Shown here piece after piece: positions 1 through 8,608 of a DNA stretch of 64,000 nucleotides (positions are counted from its first letter, which is position 1; each line of letters starts with the position of its first letter). The stretch covers positions 186,001 through 250,000 of the forward strand of contig NZ_JNZS01000004.1 in the NCBI RefSeq assembly GCF_000718515.1, given 5' to 3'. A program made the position numbers and the translations under genes. This DNA comes from Micromonospora parva (lineage in GTDB: Bacteria > Actinomycetota > Actinomycetes > Mycobacteriales > Micromonosporaceae). Below the pieces are notes generated by a model. That model was not told the DNA's origin. It made no database searches and worked only from the letters and a program-made list of their open reading frames with translations.

Positions 1-1086
1 GACGTAGATGACCACCTTGCGGGACGACGAGAACTTCCGCCCCTCCATGGTCAGGTACTCGCTGGAGACCACCTCGGTGGGCAGGTTGAGCCGACCCAGC
101 TCGCCCGGCTCACCGTCGCGGGAGCCCTCGCCGGAGTATCCGGAGAGCAGCGCCGGCCAGATCACCGAGTGGAAGACGATGTTGTCCTTGCCCATGAAGT
201 AGTAGGACTGCGCGTCCTTACCCTGACCGTCGGTGGACCACCACCGGCGCCACGCCTCCGGGTCGCCGGAGCGGCGGGCCCACTCGATCGAGGCGGACAG
301 GTAGCCGATCACCGCGTCGAACCACACGTAGATCCGCTTGTCCGGCCGGTCCCGCCAGCCGTCCAGCGGGATCGGTACGCCCCACTCCAGGTCCCGAGTG
401 ATCGCCCGGGGCTGGAGGTCGTCGAGCAGGTTGCGGGAGAACCGCAGCACGTTGGGCCGCCACCCCTCGCGGGTGTCCAGCCACTGCCGCAGCACCTCGG
501 CCAGCGCCGGCAGGTCCAGGAAGAAGTGCTCGGTCTCGACGAACTTCGGAGTCTCCCCGTTGATCCGCGACTTCGGGTCGATCAGGTCGATCGGGTCGAG
601 CTGGTTGCCGCAGTTGTCGCACTGGTCACCGCGGGCGCTGTCGTACCCGCAGATCGGGCAGGTGCCCTCGATGTACCGGTCGGGCAGGGTGCGCCCGGTG
701 GACGGGGAGATCGCGCCCATGGTGGTCTTGGGCACGATGTAACCGTTGCGATACATCCCCTCGAACAGCTCCTGCACCACCGCGTAGTGGTTGCGGGTGG
801 TGGTGCGGGTGAACAGGTCGTAGGAGAGGCCGAGGCCGTGCAGGTCCTCGACGATCACCCTGTTGTACCGGTCGGCCAGCTCGCGCGGGGTCACCCCGTC
901 AGCGTCGGCCTGCACCTGGATCGGGGTGCCGTGCTCGTCGGTGCCGGAGACCATGAGCACGTCGTGGCCGGCCATCCGCATGTACCGGGCGAAGACGTCG
1001 GAGGGAACGCCGAAACCGGAGACGTGGCCGATGTGGCGGGGGCCGTTGGCGTACGGCCAGGCCACTGCCGCGAGAACGTGACTCAT
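1..1086 (-). CDS. metG: methionyl-tRNA synthetase (3' end beyond the window)
   Basis: Class I aminoacyl-tRNA synthetase that charges initiator and elongator tRNA-Met in the cytoplasm. The N-terminal 362 residues are present; the gene leaves the window on the left. The protein starts [16 protein letters not shown] and has the HIGH motif at residues 18-21. A CPIC...CDNC zinc-knuckle pair near residues 145-165 marks the four-cysteine type. The KMSKS equivalent appears as KFSSS near the window edge. The ATG at 1086 is the natural start, since the family begins immediately before the HIGH region. It diverges from the membrane-protein gene at 1236. In M. tuberculosis metG lies in the same neighbourhood as rsmI and pmt, as here. 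Confidence 0.96.
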   Translation of the reverse strand, partial: MSHVLAAVAWPYANGPRHIGHVSGFGVPSDVFARYMRMAGHDVLMVSGTDEHGTPIQVQADADGVTPRELADRYNRVIVEDLHGLGLSYDLFTRTTTRNHYAVVQELFEGMYRNGYIVPKTTMGAISPSTGRTLPDRYIEGTCPICGYDSARGDQCDNCGNQLDPIDLIDPKSRINGETPKFVETEHFFLDLPALAEVLRQWLDTREGWRPNVLRFSRNLLDDLQPRAITRDLEWGVPIPLDGWRDRPDKRIYVWFDAVIGYLSASIEWARRSGDPEAWRRWWSTDGQGKDAQSYYFMGKDNIVFHSVIWPALLSGYSGEGSRDGEPGELGRLNLPTEVVSSEYLTMEGRKFSSSRKVVIYV

Positions 1087-1235
1087 GAGCAGTGAGCCTA
1101 GTGACCCGGTTGGGGCATCCGCGAACCAATGGGGGGTCCCCGACCGGCGGACCGGGCCGACCACCTCGCCCGTTGGTCCGATTTGTCGTCGACACGCGGC
1201 TCAGCTGCCCGTTTCGCCTCCTGGGGAGGTGTGCA

Positions 1236-2297
1236 ATGAACGTCGTGACGGGCAGACGAGCGGCGCGGGACCACGAGGACCGTCCCACCGGACCGGCGGT
1301 CGGCGACGAGCCTGGGCGCGAGCCGGCCGTGCCCCGGGTCACCGGGGTCGCGCCCCAGCCCCGGCTGGTGCCCGGCGCCGACCCGGGTGGGCAGCGGCCC
1401 ACCCCGGCGGGGCGGTCCGCCACCCCGGCCCGCCCCACGCCGGCGGCCTCGTCGCCCACTCCGGCCCGGCCGACCCCGGCGGCACCCGCACCCGGTCCGG
1501 CCCGGCCCGCCCTGTCCGGCCCGCTCGCCGCCTCGGTCCCGGCCGGTGGGGAGTTCGTCGAGGTGGAGCCGACCACCGGGGCGCCCGTGGACGCCGTGCC
1601 GCGTCGGGTGCCGGTGCGGCAGCAGACCCGCCGCCAGCGGGCCCGCCGGCCGGACGACACGCTGGACGACGACGGTGACGCCTTCTGGGCACCGATCGAA
1701 CAGGTGCACTGGGACGGCACCCCGGTCCGCAAGGACCCGGCACCGGAGCGGTTTCGCGGCTTTCGGCTGCTGCTGCGGCGGCGGGCACCGAGCCGTACGC
1801 CCCCACCGCCGGATCCGCTGCCCGGGCTCGCCGCGCTGGTGGTGCTGAGCCTGGTCGTGGCCTTCTTCGCCTGGGTCAGCGCGGGCCCGTTCTGGCTCGC
1901 GGTCGGGCACGCCCGGTCGGGCACCGTGGTGATCGACGACTGCTCCGGCGGCGGGCTCACCCAGCGGTGCCGGGGGATCTTCACAGCCGACGACGGGCGG
2001 TTCATCGCCCATGGTGTGCGCGTCGGCGGTGTGCCCGCCGACGGGAGCGCGGCCGGCACCCGGCTGCCGGCGCGGATGACCGGCCCGGACAGCGGCACCG
2101 CGTACGCGGACGTCGGCGTAGGCCGGCACCTGCGATGGCTGCCCGGTCTGCTGGTGGTGCTGGGCTGCACCGCGGGCATCGTCCGGTGGACCGGTTCGGC
2201 CCGGCTGCCCGGCCGCCGGCACCGCCGCTGGGCGGTGGCCGCCGCCGTCGCCGGCCCCACGCTGATCACCGTCGGCTTCCTGGTCGCCGCGTGGTGA
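1236..2297 (+). CDS. hypothetical Pro/Ala-rich membrane protein
   Basis: Protein of 353 residues and unknown function. I chose the ATG at 1236 because GGGGAGGT lies 5-6 nt before it; an in-frame start further upstream would overlap the metG promoter region. The first ~190 residues are low-complexity Pro/Ala/Arg and probably cytoplasmic and disordered. A hydrophobic segment follows at about 195-225 (GLAALVVLSLVVAFFAWV). A ~60-residue loop contains two Cys (DCSGGGLTQRC), and two more hydrophobic segments lie near the C-terminus, giving about three transmembrane helices. It faces rsmI convergently. No family recognised. Confidence 0.75.
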   Translation: MNVVTGRRAARDHEDRPTGPAVGDEPGREPAVPRVTGVAPQPRLVPGADPGGQRPTPAGRSATPARPTPAASSPTPARPTPAAPAPGPARPALSGPLAASVPAGGEFVEVEPTTGAPVDAVPRRVPVRQQTRRQRARRPDDTLDDDGDAFWAPIEQVHWDGTPVRKDPAPERFRGFRLLLRRRAPSRTPPPPDPLPGLAALVVLSLVVAFFAWVSAGPFWLAVGHARSGTVVIDDCSGGGLTQRCRGIFTADDGRFIAHGVRVGGVPADGSAAGTRLPARMTGPDSGTAYADVGVGRHLRWLPGLLVVLGCTAGIVRWTGSARLPGRRHRRWAVAAAVAGPTLITVGFLVAAW

Positions 2298-2307
2298 TCC
2301 CGCCGTC

Positions 2308-2325
2308 AGGGGAGCCCGGTCCCCT
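2308..2325. terminator. weak bidirectional hairpin
   Basis: AGGGGA / TCCCCT inverted repeat with a 6-nt loop, lying between the convergent ends at 2297 and 2329. The stem is only 6 bp with no T-run, so its role as a terminator is tentative. Confidence 0.35.
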
Positions 2326-2328
2326 CGG

Positions 2329-3177
2329 TCAGCTGTGCACGATCGTGTAGACGTCCCGGCGGCGCAGCGCGTACTCGGTGGCGACGTCGGTGATGGCGTC
2401 CCGGCGGGACCGGCCGGCGGCCTCCCGTTCGGCGACGGCGGCGCGCAGGGTGTCGTCGTCGGGGCGTTCGGGGGCGGTCACCGGCGCCCCGGCCACCACC
2501 AGCGTGATCTCTCCGCGCGGATCCCCCTCGGTGGCCCATCGGGCCAGCTCGCCGAGGGGGCGGCGGAGCACCTCCTCGTAGGTCTTGGTGAGTTCGCGGC
2601 AGAGCGCGGCCGGCCGGTCCGCCCCGAACGCGTCGGCCAGGTCGGTGAGGGTCGCCCCGATGCGGTGCGGCGCCTCGAAGAAGACCAGAGTGCGCTCCTC
2701 GGCGGCGAGTGCGCGCAGCCGCGATCGACGCCCGCTGGGGGTGCGGGGCAGGAATCCCTCGAAGCAGAACCGGTCGCAGGGCAGCCCGGAGACGGCCAGC
2801 GCGGTGGTGACCGCGCTGGGACCGGGGGCGACGGTGACCGGCGCCCCGACCTCCAGCGTGGCGCGGACCAGCCGGTAGCCGGGGTCGGAGACGCTCGGCA
2901 TCCCGCCGTCGGTGACCAGCGCCACCACGTATCCGCCGAGAATGGCCTCGACCAGCTCGGGGGTACGCCGCTCCTCGTTGCCCTCGAAGTAGGAGACGAT
3001 CCGACCACCGACGGTGAGGTCGAGATCGCGGGCCAGCCGGGTGAGCCGACGGGTGTCCTCGGCGGCGACCACGTCGGCGCTGATCAGCACCTCCCGGAGT
3101 CGGGCCGAGGCGTCGGCGGGGTTGCCGAGCGGAGCACCGAGCAGAATCAGGCGCCCAACTTCGGACATTTCACCCAC
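2329..3177 (-). CDS. rsmI: 16S rRNA (cytidine-1402-2'-O)-methyltransferase
   Basis: SAM-dependent tetrapyrrole-methylase-fold enzyme that 2'-O-methylates C1402 in the ribosomal decoding centre. The 282-residue protein has the family N-terminus (LILLGAPLGNPAD), the AEDTRR segment, the GGMPSVSDPG loop, the APGPSAV SAM-binding segment and FFEAPHR. Two starts compete: GTG 3177 (MGEMSEVGRL), with AAGGAG 8 nt upstream, and ATG 3168, where the spacing would be too long. I prefer 3177. It diverges from the mannosyltransferase gene across an 83-bp gap holding the perfect palindrome ATACCGGTAT (3203-3212). Confidence 0.95.
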   Translation of the reverse strand: MGEMSEVGRLILLGAPLGNPADASARLREVLISADVVAAEDTRRLTRLARDLDLTVGGRIVSYFEGNEERRTPELVEAILGGYVVALVTDGGMPSVSDPGYRLVRATLEVGAPVTVAPGPSAVTTALAVSGLPCDRFCFEGFLPRTPSGRRSRLRALAAEERTLVFFEAPHRIGATLTDLADAFGADRPAALCRELTKTYEEVLRRPLGELARWATEGDPRGEITLVVAGAPVTAPERPDDDTLRAAVAEREAAGRSRRDAITDVATEYALRRRDVYTIVHS

Positions 3178-3260
3178 GGATTCGTCTCCTTCATTGCTGG
3201 GAATACCGGTATCAGGGACGACGGACGCCACCGGACACCTTGGCAGCCTACGATCGCCGG

Positions 3261-4970
3261 GTGACGAGTGCGTCGACAGCGCAGAGCCCGAGCGCGGACC
3301 CGGACAAGATGATCCAGGTGTCGGGCGAGCCCGGTGCCACCCAGGAGCCGACGGCACCGAGCGCCGAGGGCGGCGGGGTGGCCGCCGCGGTCCGGCGACG
3401 GTTCGCCACCGTCGACACCCAGGCGGACCGGTTCTCCTGGCTGGCCACGGCAGTGGTGGTGGCCATCGCGGCGATCCTGCGCTTCGTCGGGCTGTCCAGC
3501 CCCAAGGGCAAGATCTTCGACGAGACGTACTACGCCAAGGACGCCTACGGGCTGATCTCCCGTGGCGTGGAGTGGAACTACAAGGACAACGTCCCGTCGT
3601 ACGTGGTGCACCCGCCGCTGGGCAAGTGGTTGATCGGGCTCGGCGAGTGGGCCTTCGGCTACCAGGACGCCGACTCCAAGGTCTCCGTTCCCGGGCACCT
3701 GATGACCACCGCGCCGGAGTTCGGCTGGCGCTTCTCGGCCGCGGTGATCGGCACCCTGTCGGTGCTGCTGCTGGTTCGCATCGGTCGGCGGATGTTCCGC
3801 TCGACGGTGCTCGGCTGCGCGGCCGGCCTGCTGCTCGCGCTGGACGGCTTCCACCTGGTGCTGTCCCGTGCGGCCCTGCTCGACATCTTCCTGCTCTTCT
3901 TCGTGCTGGCCGCGTTCGGCGCGCTGGTGCTCGACCGGGACGCCCGCCGTCGACGCTGGGCACGGGCCCTGGACGACGGGCTCGATCCGAGTCAGCCGGG
4001 CCGCGCCGGCCGCCCGCCGACCGGTTGGCGCACCTGGCCCTGGTGGCGGCTGGCGGCCGGGGTGCTGATCGGCTGCGCGTGTGCGGTGAAGTGGAGCGCC
4101 CTGTACTTCGTGCCGGCCTTCGCGCTGCTGGTGCTCCTCTGGGAGGTCGGCGTCCGCCGCTCGGCGGGGGTCCGCCGGCCCTGGCGGGACGCAGTCGTCG
4201 ACGAGCTGCCCTGGCTGGTGCTCGCCGGCGTGGTCATGGTCGGCACCTACCTGGCCACCTGGTCGGGCTGGCTGCTCACCGACGACGGTTACTACCGGCT
4301 CGCGTCCGCCTACCCGAGCGCCCCGCTCAGCGACCGCCCGGTGATCGGCCCGCTGATCAACCTGTACGAGTACCACCGCGCGGCGTACGGCTTCCATGCC
4401 CAGCTCGACGACGCGCACAAGTACCAGTCGTGGCCGTGGCAGTGGTTGCTGCTGGGCCGACCGGTGGCGTTCCACTACGCCAACAACGGCGTCTGCGGGG
4501 CGCCGACCTGCGCCTCGGAGATTCTGCTGCTCGGCACCCCGCTGCTCTGGTGGTCGTTCCTGCCCGCCCTGGTGGCGCTGGTCTGGCTGGGTGTGGCCCG
4601 TCGGGACTGGCGGGCCGGCGCGATCCTGCTGACCGTGGCCGCCGGGCTGCTGCCGTGGTTCTGGTTCGCCCTCGACGGCCGGACGATGTTCTCGTTCTAC
4701 GCCGCGCCCGTGGTGCCGTTCCTGGTGCTGGCGGTGGTGTACGTGCTGGGTGCGCTGATCGCGCCCGCCGGGGGCGATGTGGGTGCGGTGGCACCGCTGG
4801 TGCCCGGTGACCCGAGTTATGAACGCCGGCTGGTGGGCAGCATCGCGGCGGGGGCGTACGTGTTGCTGGTCGGAGTCTGCTTCGCGTACTTCTATCCGAT
4901 CTTCGTCGGCCGGGTGATCCCGTACTCGGACTGGCTGTCCCGGATGTGGCTCGACGGTCGGTGGATATAA
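3261..4970 (+). CDS. pmt: dolichyl-phosphate-mannose--protein mannosyltransferase
   Basis: GT39-family integral membrane enzyme that transfers mannose from polyprenyl-phosphate-mannose to Ser/Thr of secreted proteins; actinobacterial members are Pmt/Rv1002c-like. The 569 residues have a short cytoplasmic N-terminus and many hydrophobic helices. The first extracytoplasmic loop carries the diagnostic acidic pair in FDETYYAKDAY, and PPLGKWLI and the later HPP-like loops fit the family. The GTG at 3261 is preferred; ATG 3240 would also be in frame, adding seven residues. The metG-rsmI-pmt neighbourhood is conserved in actinobacteria. Its likely substrates are Pro/Thr-rich secreted proteins. Confidence 0.93.
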   Translation: MTSASTAQSPSADPDKMIQVSGEPGATQEPTAPSAEGGGVAAAVRRRFATVDTQADRFSWLATAVVVAIAAILRFVGLSSPKGKIFDETYYAKDAYGLISRGVEWNYKDNVPSYVVHPPLGKWLIGLGEWAFGYQDADSKVSVPGHLMTTAPEFGWRFSAAVIGTLSVLLLVRIGRRMFRSTVLGCAAGLLLALDGFHLVLSRAALLDIFLLFFVLAAFGALVLDRDARRRRWARALDDGLDPSQPGRAGRPPTGWRTWPWWRLAAGVLIGCACAVKWSALYFVPAFALLVLLWEVGVRRSAGVRRPWRDAVVDELPWLVLAGVVMVGTYLATWSGWLLTDDGYYRLASAYPSAPLSDRPVIGPLINLYEYHRAAYGFHAQLDDAHKYQSWPWQWLLLGRPVAFHYANNGVCGAPTCASEILLLGTPLLWWSFLPALVALVWLGVARRDWRAGAILLTVAAGLLPWFWFALDGRTMFSFYAAPVVPFLVLAVVYVLGALIAPAGGDVGAVAPLVPGDPSYERRLVGSIAAGAYVLLVGVCFAYFYPIFVGRVIPYSDWLSRMWLDGRWI

Positions 4971-5006
4971 GCATCGACAGGCGACGCGCCGCTCAGCGCG
5001 ACGGGA

Positions 5007-5040
5007 GAAGGGCCCGCACGCCGAAGCGTGCGGGCCCTTC
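5007..5040 (+). terminator. intrinsic terminator after pmt
   Basis: Perfect 14-bp inverted repeat (5007-5020 with 5027-5040) around the 6-nt loop CCGAAG, followed by CTGACAAAG. It is 36 bp after the pmt stop. There is no strong T-run, which is usual in high-GC actinomycetes. Confidence 0.85.
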
Positions 5041-5050
5041 TGACAAAGAC

Positions 5051-5098
5051 GCGCGCCCCGATCGCCTGCCACGGGGGAAGCGGGCGATTGGGGCGCGC
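5051..5098 (+). terminator. second long hairpin in tandem
   Basis: Near-perfect 19-bp inverted repeat (5051-5069 with 5080-5098, two G-U wobbles) only 10 bp after the first hairpin. It may be a back-up terminator insulating the gene at 5338. The rest of the 4971-5337 gap holds no gene that I can support. Confidence 0.6.
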
Positions 5099-5324
5099 AA
5101 GAAGAGCTTAACCACCGGGCACCACCGGCACAACGGGTCGACTTGGGTCAGATTTCCGACGGATGGTGGCCGGACCGCCACCTTTCCTTGAACAGTTGAC
5201 CGAGGGTGACCCGGCGTGGACCCAGAGCGCGGACGATGCCGGCCCGCGGCGACGGGTGACCAGGCCGACGGCGTCGGGGCTCGGACCGTCCGCAACCCAA
5301 GTGATCATCCAAAGTGGATCTCAC

Positions 5325-5330
5325 TACACT
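5325..5330 (+). promoter_or_regulatory. -10 box for a leaderless transcript
   Basis: TACACT lies 7 nt before the GTG at 5338. That spacing puts the transcription start on or next to the start codon. No convincing -35 is visible. Confidence 0.6.
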
Positions 5331-5337
5331 GCGGGCC

Positions 5338-6621
5338 GTGATCAACTTCAGACGATCGACGGCCGTCCTTCTCGGACTGCTGGCGACCACCGCACTGGCC
5401 GGGGCCGCCCCGGCGCAGGCCGACGAGGAGCCGGCGCCCGAGCCGCCCCGGGTCGAGCTGGTGCTCGACGTCAGCGGGTCGATGCGCGCCGCCGACATCG
5501 ACGGACGCACCCGGATCGCGGTAGCCCAGCAGGCCTTCAACGAGGTCGTGGACGCGCTACCCGAACAGACACAGCTCGGCATCCGGGTACTCGGCGCCAC
5601 CTACCGCGGCAAGGACAAGAAGGTCGGCTGCCAGGACACCCAACAGATCGTGCCGGTCGGCCCGGTGGACCGGTCCGCCGCCAAGGCGGCGGTGGCGACA
5701 CTTCGCCCGACCGGGTTCACCCCGGTCGGCTTGGCGCTGCGCTCCGCCGCACAGGACCTGGGCAGCGGGAACACCACCCGGCGGATCGTGCTGATCACCG
5801 ACGGCGAGGACACCTGCGCGCCGCCGGACCCGTGCGAGGTGGCCCGGGAACTGGCCGCACAGGGCACCAGCCTGGTCGTCGACACCCTCGGTCTGGCCCC
5901 GGACGAGAAGGTCCGCCGGCAGCTGCTCTGCATCGCCAGCGCGACCGGCGGGACCTACACCGCCGCGCAGAGCGCCGAGGAGCTGACCGACCGGATCAAA
6001 CAGCTCGTGGAGCGGGCCGGCGACACGCACACCCGGGCCCCGACAGTGGTCGGCGGCACGAACGCGTGCGACTCGGCGCCACTGCTCGCACCGGGCGTGT
6101 ACGCCGACCGGGAGTCGTTCTCCGAGCACCGCTACTACCGGGTGCCGATCCGCCCCGGCCAGGAGCTGCGGGCTTCGGTGAGCATGGCGTTGGACCGTGC
6201 CGTCAACCGGGACTACGGGGTGCTGCTGCGGGCCACCGCGGCCGACGGCCGGGAACTCGTCCGGGGTGCGGACGCCGGCAGCGGACGGGCCGACGTGCTC
6301 TCCGCCGGGCTGCGCTGGTCGGCCACCGCCGACGATGAGGATGCCGCGGACACCGAGGAGAGTTCGGCCCCGGTCGTCGAGCCCACCACCGTTTGCCTGG
6401 TGGTGAGCAACTCGTTCGCCCCGCGTCCCGGCACCGCGGCGACCCCGGGCATGCCGGTGGAGTTGACCGTCGACGTGGTCGCCGCCGCACCCGCACCGGA
6501 CGGACCGGACCTCGGCCGGGGCTGGGTGCTGCTGGCCCTGCTCACCATCGCCGGGCTGATCACCGGTCTGCTCGCCGGCCTGCTCACCCGCTGGTGGGTC
6601 GCCACCTGGAGGGAGAACTGA
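5338..6621 (+). CDS. secreted VWA-domain protein with C-terminal membrane anchor
   Basis: Von Willebrand factor A protein of 427 residues. The signal peptide runs to about residue 28 (...AGAAPAQA). The VWA domain follows, with the metal-dependent adhesion site D44-x-S46-x-S48 (DVSGSM), TPVGLAL supplying the Thr and ITDGEDTC the late Asp. A ~200-residue extracytoplasmic part follows, then one transmembrane helix near 400-420 (LLALLTIAGLITGLLAGL) and a short basic tail. The leaderless GTG at 5338 is preferred over GTG 5314, which lies upstream of the -10 box. The next gene starts inside its stop codon (TGATG), so the pair is probably co-translated and may act together. Ligand unknown. Confidence 0.85.
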   Translation: MINFRRSTAVLLGLLATTALAGAAPAQADEEPAPEPPRVELVLDVSGSMRAADIDGRTRIAVAQQAFNEVVDALPEQTQLGIRVLGATYRGKDKKVGCQDTQQIVPVGPVDRSAAKAAVATLRPTGFTPVGLALRSAAQDLGSGNTTRRIVLITDGEDTCAPPDPCEVARELAAQGTSLVVDTLGLAPDEKVRRQLLCIASATGGTYTAAQSAEELTDRIKQLVERAGDTHTRAPTVVGGTNACDSAPLLAPGVYADRESFSEHRYYRVPIRPGQELRASVSMALDRAVNRDYGVLLRATAADGRELVRGADAGSGRADVLSAGLRWSATADDEDAADTEESSAPVVEPTTVCLVVSNSFAPRPGTAATPGMPVELTVDVVAAAPAPDGPDLGRGWVLLALLTIAGLITGLLAGLLTRWWVATWREN

Positions 6622-7403
6622 TGCGTAGCGCACTGTTCCGGTCGATGGCGGCGCTCCTCGCCGCCGGTGGGGCCGCCCTGCTCCCCGCCGCGGCCGTCGC
6701 CGCACCCACCCCCTCCCCGGGTGCCACGCCGGTCAACCGTGCCGGCACGTCGTTCCTCACCGCCACCCCGATCACCGCGGGACAGCCGGTACGGGTGGAC
6801 GCCTCGATCGGCGACCACCTCTACTGGTCGTTCCCGGCAACGGCCGGTCAGGTGCACGAGATCACCGCCACCGTCACCTTCCCGAAGGGACGCGACGGGG
6901 CCTCCACCTGGACCGTCGACGTCTTCGACGGGCTCCGCCGCCGCCAGGCGTGCACGGCGGGGGCCCAGACTCCGACGGTGGACGCGAAGGCGTCGACGGT
7001 GGTGCTGGGCTGCACGTTGCGCGAGGTGCGGCCGTGGGCGGAGCCCTGGTCGGCCGACCCACTGCCCGGCACGTACGTCATCCGGCTCTCCGTGATCGAC
7101 CTGCCGGAGCCGGATCTGGGTGCGCCGATCGACGTCGACCTGCTGGTCGGCACCGTCGCCGACCGGGGCACCTCGGCCGACGACGGCGAACTGGCCGCCC
7201 CGCTGGTGCCGAACACCAAGGCCGGCACGGTACTCACCGCCGTACCCCCGGTGGACGCGGAGGCCGACGACGAGGGTGACCCGCTGACGGACTGGTTGCC
7301 GGACCTCGGCTCGCGCTGGGTCTGGACCGGCATCGGTGGTGCGCTCGCCGCGGTGGCTGGCGTGTGCGGCTTCGCGATGACCCGGCGGCCTCGACGTCGC
7401 TGA
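6621..7403 (+). CDS. secreted membrane-anchored protein, partner of the VWA protein
   Basis: Unknown protein of 260 residues, overlapping the VWA gene by 1 nt. Signal peptide 1-28 (MRSALFRSMAALLAAGGAAL...AVAA). The beta-rich extracytoplasmic domain (HLYWSFPATAGQVHEITATV) resembles bacterial pre-peptidase-like or jelly-roll domains and has two Cys (RRRQACTAG, VVLGCTLR) that could form a disulfide. There is one transmembrane helix near the C-terminus (WTGIGGALAAVAGVCGFAM) and the tail TRRPRRR. The same topology as the VWA protein suggests a two-part surface complex; this is inference from context. Confidence 0.8.
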   Translation: MRSALFRSMAALLAAGGAALLPAAAVAAPTPSPGATPVNRAGTSFLTATPITAGQPVRVDASIGDHLYWSFPATAGQVHEITATVTFPKGRDGASTWTVDVFDGLRRRQACTAGAQTPTVDAKASTVVLGCTLREVRPWAEPWSADPLPGTYVIRLSVIDLPEPDLGAPIDVDLLVGTVADRGTSADDGELAAPLVPNTKAGTVLTAVPPVDAEADDEGDPLTDWLPDLGSRWVWTGIGGALAAVAGVCGFAMTRRPRRR

Positions 7404-7413
7404 ACGCCCCTCT

Positions 7414-7441
7414 GGTGGCCCCGCCCAGCGGTGGGGCCACC
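7414..7441. terminator. bidirectional terminator between convergent genes
   Basis: 12-bp stem (7414-7425 with 7430-7441, one G-U pair) and a 4-nt loop in the 44-bp gap between stop codons at 7403 and 7448. It can serve both strands. Confidence 0.75.
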
Positions 7442-7447
7442 GGAGGT

Positions 7448-7717
7448 TCAGCTACGCCGGGAGCCGCGCGGCAACCAGCCGATGAACCGGTCCTGGAGCG
7501 ACATCACCGGGGCGGCGCGCAGATCTTCGGTGGCGGCGGCGAGGCAGGACCCCAGATAAACGCTGAGCATGGCGCGATCACCGCCGTACTCCGCCAGCAG
7601 CCGGCTGCGCTTCGTCGCGCACGGCCACTCGTCACCGCAGGAGCCGCAGCTCCAGCAGGGGGTCTTCGGGGCGTGATCGTCAGCCGGCACCCCCGGCCGT
7701 TGCGCACCATCGGTCAT
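7448..7717 (-). CDS. small Cys-rich actinobacterial protein
   Basis: Protein of 89 residues. It carries CWSCGSC, then EWPCATK, then an alpha-helical stretch (LLAEYGGDRAMLSVYLGSCL), and ends LQDRFIGWLPRG. From memory, this W-C-x2-C...WPC...L-Y-L...RFxGW pattern is a short family common in Micromonosporaceae and Streptomyces and of no proven function, sometimes labelled a flavin reductase without evidence. The Cys arrangement suggests a metal or Fe-S site. The ATG at 7717 has GAAGGA upstream. It diverges from the phosphopantetheinyl transferase, with a TetR-type operator in the shared promoter region. Confidence 0.75.
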   Translation of the reverse strand: MTDGAQRPGVPADDHAPKTPCWSCGSCGDEWPCATKRSRLLAEYGGDRAMLSVYLGSCLAAATEDLRAAPVMSLQDRFIGWLPRGSRRS

Positions 7718-7885
7718 CGCACGTCCTTCCAGATGTCCACGGGGCTGGCCGCGCCGGCCAGCGTTGATGGTGGTCCCCCCGGAGCCATCAGGGAGGGCGC
7801 TGCGCGTCCCTCCGGTGTTACATCTTTGCGGTACTTTCAGCGGTCGTGGGAGTCGGAAATTTGACGGTTGACCTGATCTGCCATT

Positions 7886-7901
7886 CCTACCGACCAGTAG
7901 G
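7886..7901. promoter_or_regulatory. TetR-type operator palindrome
   Basis: CCTAC-N6-GTAGG inverted repeat ending 8 nt before the ATG at 7910. Its 14-nt core TACCGACCAGTAGG differs by one base from 58347-58360 in front of the sterol-desaturase-like gene. TTGACG/TTGACC at 7861-7873 are possible -35 elements. No regulator gene is adjacent. Confidence 0.55.
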
Positions 7902-7909
7902 CAATCGGA

Positions 7910-8566
7910 ATGCGTGACCTGCTGCCACCGACGGTCGCGGTTGCCATCGCCGGGCCCGACGACTGGACGGGCGAGTTGCTCCCCGCTGAGCTGGCATGTC
8001 TCAGCGAGCGGGCCGCGCAGACCCGTCGGCGGGACTTTGCCGCCGGGAGGATGTGCGCCCGCCGCGCGTTGCGCGACCTCGGCCTGGCGATGACCGCGGT
8101 GCCGGCCGCCGCCGACCGCGCGCCGGTCTGGCCGGCCGGGGTGGTCGGCAGCATCACCCACACCGCCGGCTACTGCGCCGCGGCGGCGGCGCACACCACC
8201 GACGTCCGGTCCGTCGGAATGGACGCCGAGCAGCACCGCGAGATCAATCCGGGAGTACGCAGACTCGTGCTGCTGCCCGAGGAGGAGGCCGCCTGCGCGC
8301 GGCTACCCGGCGGCACCTGCTGGCCGGTCGTGCTGTTCAGCGCGAAGGAGACCATCTACAAGGTGTGGTACCCGATCGTCCGCGACTGGCTGGACTTCCA
8401 CGACGCGCGAGTCGAACTTGATCCGGATGCCGGCACGTTCACCGCCCGGATCGCACCGACCCGGGTGGACGCGGCACAAGTCGCCGACCCGCCCTCGTCG
8501 ATCACCGGCCGCTTCGTGATCGCCGACGGGCTGGTCCGCACCGCCGCCGTGCTCGGCCGGGGCTGA
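7910..8566 (+). CDS. 4'-phosphopantetheinyl transferase
   Basis: EntD/Sfp-type enzyme of 218 residues that moves phosphopantetheine from CoA to a conserved Ser of acyl- or peptidyl-carrier proteins, activating PKS, NRPS or fatty-acid synthases. Motifs in order: WPAGVVGSITH (P1), VGMDAE (Mg-binding GxDxE, about residues 100-105) and FSAKETIYK (P3). The family-typical R/K-rich CoA-binding patch (TRRRDFAAGR) is upstream. No carrier-protein or synthase gene is in the window, so its partners must lie elsewhere. A TetR-type operator overlaps its promoter. Confidence 0.92.
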   Translation: MRDLLPPTVAVAIAGPDDWTGELLPAELACLSERAAQTRRRDFAAGRMCARRALRDLGLAMTAVPAAADRAPVWPAGVVGSITHTAGYCAAAAAHTTDVRSVGMDAEQHREINPGVRRLVLLPEEEAACARLPGGTCWPVVLFSAKETIYKVWYPIVRDWLDFHDARVELDPDAGTFTARIAPTRVDAAQVADPPSSITGRFVIADGLVRTAAVLGRG

Positions 8567-8608
8567 CCCTGCTGGCTACCGCTCCAACCGGGCAGCCCCG
8601 CTCGGGCG

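Noticed and set aside
3147..5072. 641-residue antisense open frame opposite pmt
   Set aside because: The composition is His/Gln/Arg-rich shadow sequence; the plus strand encodes a well-recognised mannosyltransferase.
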